A DNA stretch of 64,000 nt from Ectocarpus siliculosus (GCA_000310025.1 FN649751.1:809726-873725), one strand, 5' to 3'; shown: positions 36,233 to 48,744, counted from the first letter of the stretch. The notes: generated by a model not told the origin, from the letters alone. Numbers and translations are program-made.

Positions 36233-37732
36233 GCTGGTGTTGCTGGTGTTGTTCGTAATGTTGTTTTTGCTATTGATGGTGGTGGTGGTTTTGGTGATGA
36301 TGGTGGTGTTGCTGCTGCTGTTGTTGTTGTTGTTGTTGTTGTTGCTGGTGTTGCTGGTGTTGTTCGTAATGTGTTTGCTATTGATGGTGGTGGTGGTTTT
36401 GGTGATGATGGTGGTGTTGCTGTTGTTGCTGGTGGTGGTGTTGTTGGTATCTGCATAGTGACTATGACGCCCCCCCGTCGGTGACCGCCAGTTCCGGGGA
36501 TCTGTTACAATGCCATCGCTCCCTCCCTTGTCCGCTTCTCCACCAACAGGAACGATTCCCCGCGTGCTCTCTGGTTTTCATCAGCGTACACCCTCCCCAA
36601 GAGAAACGATCACAAACTGCTGCTTTCGGTCCAAAGAACATGATTGGAGGCATTGTTGGTATTGGATTGGTTGCATGACGTTTTCGTGGCCACAGACCGC
36701 GTCTTTGCTAGATTTTGAGACTATCAACTGACACGAGTTTAATGTGAAGACAACAACAATGACAACAATGACGTTGTTGGTGTTGCTTTTTTTCTTGCAA
36801 AGGCAAAAAAAATCCATCTCTCCCACAGACAAGAGCCCGTCAAAGATTATCAATGAACTCACGGTGTTGTATGATAGAGGTCTATTTACACTCTGTTAGG
36901 GACTCTTTAGGTCTAACCGATGTTGCACTTTGCAAGGTTAGGTTCCTCACGCGAGCAAGGCTAGGTTCCTTACCCTAACCCTGACCCCCCTCACCTTCGC
37001 CCGAGGCCAAAGCACGGCCTAGCGGCCGCGAACTGGCCGAGAACGCGGCTGCGCCGCGTTCTCGGAATGCGGAACGGCGAGAGGGCGCTGGAAAGGGTCA
37101 AGACTAGGAACCAACGCCGGACCAATCAGAGGGCGTGAAACCGATAGGAAGAGTCACTAACAGGGTGCAAAAATTACTGGTATGATGACCAACCTGAATT
37201 TTATTTTATTTTTTTTGCGCGACAGGCAAGATCGATCCCACCAAGCCGGTTCCCAAGCCCGATCCCGAGAGATGGATTCCGCGATCACACCGGGCCTACG
37301 GCAAGCGAGGACGAAAGCGCAATAAGTTTGTCGGAGCACAGGTATCTACGAGATCTACTACGGCTATGCTTCCTTCCCCCCAATGACTGTGCCGTTTTAT
37401 TGTCGTTGGGACCCGAGCGACTCCTCCAATATTATTAAGATCGTTGTTGGTTCGCACGACTATGCTTTCCCCCTGTGGCTGTGCTGCTCTTTTCGTTTTT
37501 ATTGTCGCCGAAACCCAACTGCTTCCTGCAGCAAGATGGGGATCGTTTTTGGTCGGCCGTCCCCTTACCATGCTTTCTCGAATATGATTTTCGCGTCAGG
37601 GGTCCGGGGATGGCGCCGCGAAGGACACCGCGAAGCTCGACGCTCTCGCCAGAGCTCAGGCGAAGCAAGCGGCGAGTGAAAAGGTACGCAAGGGCGATCT
37701 ACGGTATATCGGAACTGGATGTCGGCCATGCA

Positions 37733-37765
<33 letters not shown>

Positions 37766-38204
37766 TTTTTCGTACTGATCTTGTCGGACGTGACGGGCGA
37801 TTCTGTTTTGTGTCTTGTCTCCGGCTCGTGCGCTCTCCGGCGAGAGAGGGGAATTTTGTTTCTGTTACATGAAGCTCCAATCCCCATCCTTGTTGCTTCG
37901 GTTTGCCTGGCTGGTGACGAAGAAGTACCGCGGTGTGAAGCAAGTCCAGGCTGCAGGTCTAGCACAGCTCTAGGTCCCACGACCCCGGTGCTTGGTATCC
38001 TACAATGTTGCGCTACATTTTAGGTCCTACCCGCTCCTGCGACATGACGCCTCGTAAGCCTTACATCCTATTTGTTTTGTTTTGTTCATTGATTATTTTT
38101 GTCCTGACGCGTGCATGCACCGTGATTGTGTATTCCTCGGCTAGCAGGCGGCCGTTCTTCCACCTGGAGTCGCGATCGGAAAGAGGGGAGGCAAGAGGCG
38201 TTGA
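25205..38204 (+). CDS. SRP72: signal recognition particle subunit SRP72
   Basis: SRP72 pairs with SRP68 on SRP RNA and is needed to deliver nascent secretory and membrane proteins to the ER. Exons: 25205-25322, 26530-26609, 27616-27792, 28333-28509, 29710-29847, 30274-30413, 30824-30910, 31330-31432, 32096-32192, 32628-32725, 33326-33508, 34032-34130, 34863-34933, 35495-35621, 36028-36160, 37226-37341, 37600-37683, 38148-38204. Every junction is GT-AG with matching phase, giving 694 residues (human 671). The N-terminal two thirds are TPR-like helices (NEDFDKAVQLCNT, AYCLFRLGRLEEALE, LYNLGTALVQRRG, LSKQLEACRFNKCLLLL). Next comes a basic segment (LKKRAKKRAKYIAKL), then the family's RNA-binding signature PDPERWIPRSHRAY at about residues 621-634 with the following RGRKRNKFVGAQG, and a basic GKRGGKRR end. 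About 84 percent of the gene is intron. SRP72 is expected in the cytosol with SRP68. Confidence 0.96.
28548..28700 (+). repeat. dispersed repeat, short form, in SRP72 intron 4
   Basis: Partner of 17012-17170, same orientation. Starts GCATGCGTTAGCGGTTAGGCC, then CGAGAGGACAGAGC, CCGATCAC and GGTGGCTCAA. It sits directly before a longer related element at 28730. Confidence 0.6.
28730..29172 (+). repeat. dispersed repeat about 400 bases, copy in SRP72 intron 4
   Basis: Matches the reverse complement of 18779-19215 over its length. It has a G-rich run, GTACTCATAGTCGTGCATGC, then CCGGGTTCTCACCGGACC, CGCGAAGCGCCGTGAGGTAT and CTCGACCACCAT, and ends GGTTACCGCC followed by an A run. The 5' part up to the GGGTTCTCACC block resembles a tRNA-derived head with A and B boxes, so a SINE is likely. 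Confidence 0.75.
29225..29364 (+). repeat. two-copy tandem repeat, unit 70 bases
   Basis: GGCTTGTTTTACAACGTCGT begins at 29225 and 29295. Each unit ends in CCCGATGGCAAmCACC followed by a G run. It lies in SRP72 intron 4, directly after the dispersed element. Confidence 0.85.
36180..36445 (+). repeat. TTG/TGG-rich repeat with a duplicated block of about 120 bases
   Basis: A GTT microsatellite is followed by GCTGGTGTTGCTGGTGTTG, TTCGTAATG and TATTGATGGTGGTGG; the whole order then repeats. It lies in SRP72 intron 15, directly after the donor of exon 15. It creates long low-complexity open frames on both strands that are not genes. Confidence 0.8.
37734..37764 (+). repeat. GGC microsatellite in SRP72 intron 17
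   Basis: Ten or so GGC units in the last SRP72 intron, 50 bases after the exon 17 donor. Confidence 0.8.
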
Positions 38205-40724
38205 TGCGGGGGGCGGGGGGGGAGGGGGGCGCCGGTTTTGGACTCGTGGCTTGCCGCATGCCTCCTGCTTTGCGCAACGCGGTGCAGTCGCGTTCCTGCT
38301 GTGCGTCGAAACGTTCCGACGCCTTTCGAAAGCTTTCTCGACAGTGCTGGACATTTGCTAAATGCTGCAGCGCTCACCTTCACGACCCTTTTGACACGGT
38401 TGACCGCTGCTGCGGCGGGACGGTACGCCTACTAAGATGGTGGTCAAGGTCGATGGTTGCCTTGCGCTGAGACGCAGCAGGAGGAGATGGGAGTAACCGT
38501 CCTGGTTGGATCTGGTATCCAGGGAGAATTCTAGTAAGACTGTGGTGAAACCATTCGCGAAACTATTTCTTTTGTCGTGGTGTGGTTGGTGTGCACGGGG
38601 TGCATCGGGGCCAACAGCGCTATATTCCGAAACGTTTCGGGAGGTTTTGGGGTCACTTGTTGTGTTCTGCTGTTGGTGGCACTATGGAGAAGGGTGTAAG
38701 CCATGCCCTCTACAGTCCTTTTTTCGTCGAAGGAATCCGTTTTTTGTCAATCACGACACCGAACCAACACCCAGATAGACTAAATACAGTGGCGGGTTAG
38801 CCCCAAAGAGGAGCAAACAAGAACCAAGCCAGGGGCACAATTTGGCTATGCAAGGCACACCGCGGCCAGCCTCCAATGAGCGTGGTCGTGGCGCGACGTT
38901 GAGGGTAATGTAGGCGACCTAGCTAGGCGCTTCATACCTAGGAGTACTCACGCAAGGATACCAGCACCAAACATTCGGATTTTCTTTGAACGATCAAGCC
39001 CGTACGTCATTTTCCTGCTTCCTTGTTCTCAACGAAAGTCCTTGGAATCCCGTGGAATAGCAACCGTCCCCAACCGGAATCACTGCCTTCCATGAAATGG
39101 TGCAGACTCAGCCTTGGAAAGCATGGGCGCAATAAGTGATAATGAGACCAGGTTGTCACGGCCGAAGCCTCTGCCACGACGGAGCCCATGTTGTGTTTCC
39201 CGATTGGTGAGGTAGGTGTAGGTCTTGTTGAAACCTTGTCATAGCAATGAACTTTCGCCATTGCCTAACGAAGTCCACTGACAGAAAGCGTACGGCCAGG
39301 AAACCTTCAGTATCGTCGACGGACGGCTTCATTTGGAATGAACGTGGCTTCACTTGGTTCACGGTCACAATTGGCGTTCCCACGATGAAAAGCCAACAAC
39401 AGCGGCATCGTGTGTCTACAATTGATCAAGGATCCATGTTGACGGATTCAACGTGCTCGACGATCTGTAAGAATCATCCTGCATTTCATTTGGATGCCAT
39501 CATGATAGTTAAAGAGCGTTCTGTGTTTGTGTCGATGGTGGCACTTCGTATCTCGACGTAAACCCCGGAGTTTCACAGTGTAGCCCTCCGGACCATAGCT
39601 GCGTAATAGTGGTACGACATCCAGCTGTTTTCCGCGCTGGCCGTTTCCCTTCCTCATAGTCTATTCCTTCATGTGGCACAGAAGTGAGTCGTTCACATTT
39701 CGCACCACGGATTAGACTCCGTCGGCCACCTCATGTCGACCCCATTCGGGTCGAGACAGACAGCCGTGCCAAACAGCACCACCAGGACCTGCAAAAGTAG
39801 CACGCAATTGAAATTGTCATATTGACTGCCGTGGCGGTGCCCTTCACTTTCGCCTGTCCGGGGCAAACAGCCTCCGCCTCCGTGTTGATCGGACGAGTTT
39901 TCTTGGAAGGTAAACATATCCTAACAGAAAGACTACCCGTTCGAGATATAAACCCAGTCGAAAGGGATGTGTTGAAGTCTTTTCGTTCACTCTACAAAAG
40001 GGGGAAACGATGGTAGACGAAGGCCAACAATGAAGGGATACAGATGTCTTGCTTTGCCATGGTCGTGAGGCGAGACGGGACGCATGTGGTCCTATCCTAC
40101 GGTTGCGTGACTGTCAACTACCACAGCGAGACTATTTGCACCTGCTCGCGAACAAATCTAGAATACCGTGTCAACAGAGAGAGGACGCAATATAAAGCAC
40201 TACCTGGTACTGCAATAATCGCAACAAAGACGGACACCCGGCTGCTTGGCAGTGTACGGGCCAGACACCGTCAAGAAAGTTAGGCTCGAATTTTCACGAA
40301 CACAACATAAATTATTACTGTACGTTAAAGGATAGACCTAAATGCTTTCCCATGGGTACGAAACTACTTCCAAGTATATAGCAGAATACATTGGAGGCGC
40401 GTCCTTCACTACATGATACCATGTACATTACAGTACCTAACCTGTTCTCAGCAGCGGCGAGGTATAAGAGACTAAGCCTTGACCACACCTTGACATTTCT
40501 TTGCTGCGGGTCCGTACCACCGTAGCGGTGCGTACGTGCGTACGCCCGCAGACAAGAGACGGCGAGAAACACTTCAGACCGCGGGCCCCCCTCCCGTACG
40601 CCAAACCTCAATAGCCTAGAAAACGAAATAAAAACTGGTTACACATATATCTCGAACGCGTCTTTTTCTCTGTATTTTCTCTGCATTTTCTTACAAAAAA
40701 AAATGAACTCAGAGCGCGAGAATC
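38205..40724. other. intergenic between two convergent gene ends
   Basis: SRP72 ends at 38204 and the F-box/MATH gene ends at 40725, so the 3' untranslated regions of both lie here. No coding exon was recognised in any frame. Confidence 0.6.
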
Positions 40725-43700
40725 TCAGTCGTGCGACCACGATGTTCTTCGCCAGTTACAGCGTTCGGCCGGCACCGTGAAAATTTCCTCCAGCTCGTGG
40801 TCGTCGGTGTGCCCCTGGAAGCCGGCTTCTCTCTTCCAATGGCCGTTGGCGAAGAGGTAGCGATGGCGCGGAGCCGGCTCCTTCTTAGCGTTGCACTGAT
40901 GGCAGAGGTCGTAGTCCGGGCACGCCAGGCAGTGGTACCGGGGACCCGTGAAGTCTTGCGTGCCGCTGGAATAGAAGAGGATCCGCGACATATTGTGGGC
41001 ACGGATAGGGTTGGGATGGATCACGTGCAGAAGCGGCCTCTTGGTTGGTTCCCTATTGGCCCGTTCGAGACTGGTCGGGTAGGATTGAATCGACAACTCC
41101 AGGTGCGGCGAGATTAATACCAACGCAGATTCGACGTCCTGAGTCAACTACTTCTGCGCCCACACAATGTGGATTGGCCTTGAATTGGGCAACATACATG
41201 GGTGGTGGAAGAGGGACGGACTAAGGTTGTCGTCTAACGAAAAGCGCAAGCGCTAAATTACGCGGGGCGGATAAGGAGAGCTTCCACATCTATATTCGCA
41301 CGAGGAAAAAAAAGTAGCGACGCTCACCAAGAGTCGCAAATGAAGGCGAGCTGTCTTCCTTGAGCGATGTACTCCAACGTTTCCCTTGGGTTCACGTGCC
41401 GCTGTTGGTCGTATGCGATACGAGTCCGGAACCCCTGGTACCCTAGAGATTCGCAAATCTCTACCACTTCCGCCATCTACGTTTGGTTCGGTTTCGGCGG
41501 CAATAGAGGGGGGAAGAGTGTGCGAACGGTTTATCTCTCTTGCATGCATCAACGTCCCCCATTGAAGGAGAACCTTCTTCATGGACCACACTCCGATGCA
41601 AAAGAACGTGCGAATGGATGCAGTCCGCCCGCCGAACGTGGTTGGGTTTGAGTCACACGGCCAAAACATCTCCATCACGTGCAAAAGCAGTAGCCTCCTC
41701 CTCCCGGCGCTTGCACGGCGGCGGCACCCGGTACCCGTGAGCGGCGCACACAAAAACGCCGCAGAATCCGACGACGCGACGCCGGCAGCAGCACCACTCC
41801 CACGTACAAAAACCACAAACTGCCGCGGCCATTAAGAACAGCCAGGAGCACGGAGTTGTGGAGCATACCCACAAACATTACCAGCCAAACAAATCAGAGA
41901 TGATATAACTACAATACTCACCTTTATGAGATGCACGCGCCCTAGCGGCCCCTCCCCCCTCAGCAGCATGTTCATCTCCTCCACCAGCCCCTCGACGGCC
42001 GCGTTGTACGTCCGCCTCACGGCGGGACGGTCCCCGGCGCGGAAGAAGCAGATCGACGTGCCGGAGGATAGCCCGGCCCGCTCCAGGGTCACCCCGACGT
42101 CGCCGCCGCCTTGCTCTCGTTGCCCGGCCGCCGCCGCCGCCGCCGCTGCCGCTGCCGCTGCCGCTGCCGCCACGGCGGCGACACCTCCTCCCGGACTCGG
42201 GTTCAGTCCTCCTGGCGAGGTTGACGGGGGAGGGCACGCGAAGAAGCGCTCGTTCTGGGAGGCACCACCCCTGACGGCGGCGGTGCTTCCTCCCGACGGC
42301 TCCGCCGTCTCCGCGTTGTATATCTCCGGGTCGGTAGCCACTACCGCGCTCTGCCAGACCCAGGGCAGATCCTCGACGTACGCCTCGAGGTCTTGTGGTG
42401 CCAGGGCCGTGTCGTGCTCGGCCGCCGCCAGCTCGAAGAGGCTTCGCAAGGGGCTGGATGCCCGGAGGGCAGCGTGCGTGAGATACTTGGGGGTGGGCGG
42501 CGAGGCCGCCACCCCGCCGCCGCAGCCGTTGGAGTCACCGCCCCTCCATGTCCCCGCCGCTGATTGTGATTCTTCGTTGCCCAGCCCTAGAGTCTTGACG
42601 AAAACTAGGATGCGCTCTTCTGGCGGAATTCTTTGTCCGTCCCCGCTTGCGCCATCGGCTGCTGCGCCATCCTCGTCACCGGCATCATCACCCTCGGAAG
42701 CCGGTGAGCCGGCGGTAGGCGGCGCGCTTTCGTCGCTAGCCGACTCCCAGGCCAACGTCGACTGCTGATGAAACGGGTAAACGTCCGCCGTTCGGGAAAG
42801 CCTCACGCCGGCGTAGTTGTCCTCGGGGTCCGGTTGCGTCGAGGGCGACGACGACACCCAAGATCCATCGGTATCTCCTGCGCCGCTGCCGCCATCACCG
42901 CTCCATCTACTGCCGTCGGACGATGGCTCGAGGGGCGCCCCCGTCTTCTCCTTTTGCCGCTGCTGCTGCCGTCGTCGCAGCCAGACGCGCGAGAGACGGG
43001 TCGCGTCCCTCCCCCCCTCCGTCTCCCAGAACCCCCCGTCGCCCCGCTGCTCTACCCAGAGACGCACCCTGCACGTCTCGTCCACGGCGTCACCGCTAAG
43101 AAGCCGGAACAGGCTTGGCGAGTTCTGGCCGTCGTCTAAGAATCGCGCCGGCAAGCCTTTCCCGCTGAGCACCGACGAGAATTAGGCCAGGAGGGGGAAT
43201 CAGGCAGGGAGGGGGCACCGCGGAGAATCAGGGAGGGAGGGGTATCCGTGAGCGAGTTGGGTGAGGTCCTCGTTCGATACTCGTCTCGCCCTTCCTCTGC
43301 GTGCCGGGACGACGTCAAAGCACCGCTTACAATTCGCCCGTACCATACAAACAAGCTTCAAGAGTTTGGTTCTGTGCTGGGCCGTGCCTGCTGCATGACC
43401 CGCCGGTTTTGGGTGAGGGCGGGGGATTCACCGGCACGATTCATACGTCGCACTTCCCGAGAGAGAGGGAGGGGCAGAGCGACCGTGCCGGGCGACCGTG
43501 CGGGGGGGGGGGGGCTTACACCGCTAACCGGTGACGCTGCTTCGTGAGGAAAGAGCCCCGCGCGTGCCTTGAAAACCATCGGCGCTACTGCCGATCATCG
43601 ACCCCGTGGCATCGGCCAAAGAAAGCTGCAAGCGTGTGTGCGAAACTTCCCGCGCGATACCTAACACTTTTAAAGTTTCACAGTAGAAAACCATATATAT

Positions 43701-46700
43701 TCCTTTGCGCAAGGCGTTAACCGAAAGGTCCCCAATGCCCACCCCAACTGAAAATGACGCATGCATAACCGCATATCGCACCTGAGCAGCTGTCGCGGCG
43801 CCAGCGGGCCGTCCGTGAACGGCTGCGAGATCACCCAGAGCCGGATCCCCTCCCGCTCCACTCCGAGCGTCCGCGCGATTAACCCCTCCACCTCCTCGAG
43901 GGTGGTGCACCGGAGAACCTCGAACGTGATGCACGGCAAGGGACCGCCGCCCTTTGCGGGCGTGCTGGTGTTGCGTTTCTTCCCTCCAGGAGAAGAACGC
44001 CCGTCAGAACCGGTGGCCGCGGCGGGGGGGGTGTCCCGAGGATGGTTTCGGGAAGTTTCTGATAGGGAGACAGGGGTTGGGGCAGAGGCAGAATGCCACA
44101 ACGGAGAGTTTGTGAGTTCACTGATAATGATGTATGCAGCGGAACGATGAGCTGTCTCAAGAGAGGGGTCAGCCAAACCCCTTGGCACTACCACGCCGCC
44201 TTTAAACAGGGACCACCCATCTACGGTAACGCAACACGTTCGAAGAGCCGAACCACCGGCGGTAAAGACCAACCCCACAAAAAAAAACAAGGCATGCCCA
44301 AACATATTATGCACGTAAGAGCGTGCGACGCACCTTGCTCTTCCTCCTGCTCGGTCCCATCGTTGCCGTAGAAGTGAAACCGTCGGTCCCTACCGCGAAC
44401 CGGAACAACCCCGAACCCGCGGTGGGAAGCGAGGTCGGCCGTGGTGTAGACGTGCAGGAAGAGGAAAAGAAGCCGGGCGCGAAGCCGCACCGTGAGCCTG
44501 CCGTCCTTCACGAACCCTTGCTCCGGGTCCTGAGACATGTCGCGAGAGAATCGCGGGCTGAGGGTTGAGACCGAGTCTACGGGGTGGGGGGGGGTAGGCG
44601 TTGTACGATGCTGAGCTCCTACAATGCTGCTTGTTGGTGAAGAAGCGCACCCAGGCATGCAACGAAGATTGCGAGCGCTTGCATACGACCCCGGCCTTGC
44701 CGCGCCGACAATCTCAAAGCAGGACCCAGTGGTACTGCATGGGACACCAGCTACAGTGACAGAGCCCGTCCGACAACGGTACCAAGTCGCCACCTTACCG
44801 CCCACGCACCTGCACCTTGCCCATCGGGATCAGGCAGTGCACCCCCCAGCTGCGCCTGCCCAGCCAGAACCTGTCCCCCTCCATCGACGACACCCACACC
44901 ACGCCCTTGTCCCCCGCGGTTTTCACCGCCGCCAGGGAGAAAGCGGTGCAGCACTCGCGCGCGATGGCCGCGGGGTCCCCCGCGTGCGAAACGATGGCCG
45001 CCCTGCCCTCGCGGGTCCGCGCGCGCCGCCTCCTGCGACGCAACCCGTGCGGATCGCTCTTGGCCTCCGCTCGCGCCCCCCCTGCCTCCTCGGCTCCCCA
45101 CGGTTGGCCGACCAACAGGTGCTGCGGAGGGGGCGGAAATCCCTCGAAGGACGCCCCGCCGGCCACTCCCCCTACCCCCCAGGGAGGAGTGCCCGGGGCG
45201 TCGTCGTGGAAGGCCACAGTGAGGTAGACGGACAGGCCCTTCTCGACGGGAGGCGCGCCGGCCGCCTCCGCCTGGCTGGCAGCGCGGGGGTTGCCGGTCG
45301 GGTCGGCGAGGAGCATGAAGAGGTAGCCGCACAGGGAGAACGGGGGGAAGTACCTCCGCTCCGACTGTAAAAGCAAGAGCCGCCGCGCGCCGCCGGTGTG
45401 CGAGAAACATGGAAGGCGAGGAAGGGGGGGAGGGGGGGGGGGTAGCAGGGGTTTGTGGTGGCAGCACCTATGTGCGTACCTCGTGTGTGTTTCGAGTGTA
45501 CGCCAGAGTACATACAAGACAAACACTTGCAACAACGGGCGGGGGCAGGGGGTTGTGCAAGGGACGACGTAGGCTTTCGCCGGGCCAAAGTCGGAGGGAG
45601 AGAGTCAACGACCGAAACGTGTGGTCACCACGGGAGACGAAAGGTCAGAGGTCCGCGGACTTCACGGCGCAAGTACAACACAACGACGAGCCGCTCTACA
45701 GCGGCGGCCGGCACCACCGCGTGAATCCACCACCACAACACGGCGCAGCAGAGCAAAACACGCAGCACCACAGCACAGCGACACACACCACCGCCCATCC
45801 CTCACTCGCCTGTTCTGGGTCCCCCCCCTCCATTCCGTCAGCCCCGTCCGCGGCGCCCCCCGTTACCGCCTCCATGTTCCAGTCCAAGACCGTGGAGCGG
45901 TTACCTCGGTTGCCGTCAAGGAAGGTTTCTCGGTAGTCCCCCTCGTAGGCGCTGCAGCACGTGTACGGCGACCGGCTAAAGTAGTAGTCCCGCAGGTGGG
46001 GGAAAGCAGACATGCACGCCCGCTGGGAGGGGGGAGGGAGGCAGACCAGGTCGGACAATATAGCGGACACGTGGGTTTATTGTCTTGCATCACGGCACAC
46101 AAAAAAAATCCCAGCGGGGTGGGGAGATATCGTGACTTCTCTCCATGAAGGGGTTTCTTGCTGCAGTGGAGGGGGTGGAATGTGGGAGACTCTTGTGGAA
46201 AGAACATCATTCACTCCCGGGGTCGTCGCGCATCATCCCGTCTACGATAACGCACGAGTCACGCTTATCCCCCAAACGCACGTACGGGAAAAAATAAGTC
46301 CCTGCGGCCTTGAGTCGTGGAACCCCCCGCACCAACATCAAGCCCTCGGACTCTATTGACGAGCAAAAATTCACATGTAGTTTCCGCCCCACCCTGATCG
46401 TATGCTTACGGCCGGGGTGTGATGACGCCAAGGACGCCATGTCTCCCGCTGATTTCGCTTCCGAGGAGTGGGATCGCTCCCGTGTAACACTTCCCCCCCA
46501 ATTTGTAGAAAATGTACATACAACCAAAGAGATGCTGGCCTTTCGAGAAAACACCACAGTCACTCCAAGGGGAACTTTCTCAGCAGGGAGTGGGAAGAAG
46601 AGAAACCCCCCTCTTGGGGGGAAAAAAAAAAATGAATCTCGGATTACTTGGTGCGCCCCGCCCCCGGCTCACCTGCCACAAGTGTGCCCGATCGGTGGCA

Positions 46701-48744
46701 CGCCGCCAGCAGTACGAGACGGCCTCGCAAGACAGCAGCCCGTTCCCGTCCAGAAACTGAGACCGCACCGTCGAGGTTGAAACGAAACACCGGCAAAGAA
46801 AGAAAGGTGGAGAGATGAGCCAAACAGAAGAAAAGGTCCAACACATACCCAGCAGGATACCACTACATGGGGACCTAACGGACTCGGGATATTGCGGAAC
46901 GGCCAAGGGAGCAAGCTCCAGGTTCGCTGCGGCCGCTTCGCGATCGAGCTCGAGTTCGAGCGCCGAAGGGTGCCGCTTGGACCAAGAGCACCACGTCGTC
47001 CTGGTTTGGCCCCGTGAGCTGCCTAACAACCCAGGCTGCACGTGCCTCGTGACTCAAAAGGGATACAAATATGTATTTCTTGTTTTCCAACATATACTCC
47101 ACACACACGAGTCGGGGATAAATCACACCAGCAACTAATTCGCTTGGCGTTTTTTAGAGGCCGCCACGTCACCCCTCAGCAGCTGTTCCGTCGCGCGTCG
47201 ACTTTGCATGCAGTCTCAACGGCCTACCTACATGTTTGGCCGGTGTTGCCCTCGGTTTGGTGTTTCGGCCGTTCTGCCTGATTTGCCTAGCAAGGGTTCA
47301 TCAATTGTTTCCTTCGTGTGTACTCACGGAACAAGCGCGTTCTGCGAAGCGAAGTTACTTCGACATGCGGGGGGATATCTCACCGACATTTGTTTTTCCT
47401 ACAGCAGTACGACAACAGCTGCTAGGAGATGCTTGCCCGCGCCAAAAATCAACCTCATGGCCGGAACGACCCGTGTACGGAAATGACTGCCATGCGGCTG
47501 TATAGATCCAACATCGCCCCGCCGGTACATACTTCGAACGACGGTGTATTTGCCAACGGATACATACTTGTAGAGAGTGCGAGGTTAAGATTCCCTGTGA
47601 GAAGATACGCATATCTACTATTATATTATACTGTAACTATCCTGTGGTCTCCATCTGCAAATGCCGCCGGCGATGGCTGTGCATCGATTTGGGGCACGTT
47701 TTTTTTTTGCAGCCGACCCTATTTTTACTTGGGCAGGTCGATGGCCAGAGTCGTAACGTGTCTTGGGGTGGCCTGGCTTAACCGGGCCCGCGCGAGACTA
47801 GCATATCGAGGAGTGCCGGGACTGCCGGGGAGCGGGAACAAAGTTCCAAAATTGCAACTAAATCAATCACTTCGGCGGGGGCTTTGGGCAGTCGACGACG
47901 ACGGCAGCTCTACTTTTTTAGTCACTCGGAACACGCACGAAGACGTTCAGCTACTCTGATCCGCTCTCTCTCTCTCTGTGTCTCTTTCAACTGCTGTCCT
48001 TCAGGGGAGAACGCGCATGAGCACACGGCCCTGCTGCGTTCAAGTAACAAGTTGTTGCCAAGAGTTGCAAACATCCCGCCGTCGCTCTTGCGGTGTACAA
48101 GATGTACAGCAGTACTGCTGTAGAATGCTCTCCGTTTGGTCGTGGTTCTATTTCTACCTCTCTCTCTGCCCGCCACATGCACACACGTGCTGCGTCTATC
48201 GTGTCCCGCTATGTAGCAAAAGCGATCCTACGCCAGGATGTGTGATCTGCCATGGTACGAAGTAGGTATATATTTTCCGCCTCTGCACACAAGTACAAAC
48301 GAAGGAGGTGCACACAATCCGTAACTTGATTGTAGTTGTATCTGCAAGGCCAAACAAAATGGCCCACCAACACACCGCCGTCAAAATCTCCCGCCTTAGA
48401 AAGGAATCAGCGTCAGCCGACAGACAGATGGGAGACAAAGCCTCCGCCAACAACGCACGCACGCCCGACCATACCAGTGTTAGAGAACACGGGAGTGACA
48501 TTGGACGCTGCCAAGGCGCTGCCCGCAGGGTCCACATTTTTGGTACGGTACATCGGCGGTGGAATTCCGGCACATTGTTTTCAAGAGAGAACGGCAGTAG
48601 AGTCGTTGTCATCAGGCCCACCTCAAACACCGTGTCGAGCACCTCCACAGGAACCGTCGGGGCCGGTGCTTCGGCGAAGGCCTCGCCTCCTCCGGCTCCA
48701 GGCGGCTCGCTCCTCCCGCTCGGAGCCCTCTTCCTTTGATCCAT
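40725..48744 (-). CDS. F-box/MATH/USP7-like HUBL/ZZ protein, no protease domain
   Basis: Nine exons with GT-AG junctions and matching phases give 1007 residues: 48744-48622, 46756-46673, 46022-45867, 45364-44810, 44529-44334, 44058-43782, 43164-41922, 41476-41328, 40965-40725. The F-box spans residues about 30-75, from VPVEVLDTVFE across intron 1 to FLDGNGLLSCEAVSYCWR and LWQ. A MATH/TRAF-like domain follows at about 115-325, opening with VLDWNMEASERRYFPPFS and closing with DPEQGFVKDGRL as in USP7. USP7-type ubiquitin-like domains follow (HVYTTADLASHRGFG, EREGIRLWVISQPF, RILVFVKTLG, TSICFFRAGDRP). A poly-Ala run lies near residue 800. The C terminus holds a ZZ finger with Cys pairs at 925/928, 940/943 and 949/952 plus His residues. 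No Cys or His box of a USP protease is present. The likely role is a substrate receptor of an SCF ubiquitin ligase; this is inferred from domains only. An alternative ATG lies at 48783. Confidence 0.85.
42120..42182 (-). repeat. GCN trinucleotide run coding poly-Ala
   Basis: GCC/GCT-type repeats inside exon 7 of the F-box/MATH gene encode about 16 consecutive Ala residues, between the second and third ubiquitin-like segments. It lies in a flexible, low-complexity linker and may vary in length between strains. Confidence 0.8.

Noticed and set aside
35461-36456. 331-codon minus-strand open frame rich in Thr and Pro
   Set aside because: Produced by the TTG/TGG repeat in SRP72 intron 15 read on the other strand, plus antisense of exons 14 and 15.
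41926-42768. 280-codon plus-strand open frame
   Set aside because: Antisense to exon 7 of the F-box/MATH gene. The GC-rich, Ala/Ser/Pro-rich translation is a shadow of the real minus-strand exon, which has domain motifs and matching splice phases.
44624-45370. 248-codon plus-strand open frame
   Set aside because: Antisense to the MATH exon; no recognisable domain.
40725-48744. USP deubiquitinase
   Set aside because: MATH and HUBL domains suggested USP7, but no Cys-box or His-box of a USP protease is found in the exons or in the introns between MATH and HUBL1.
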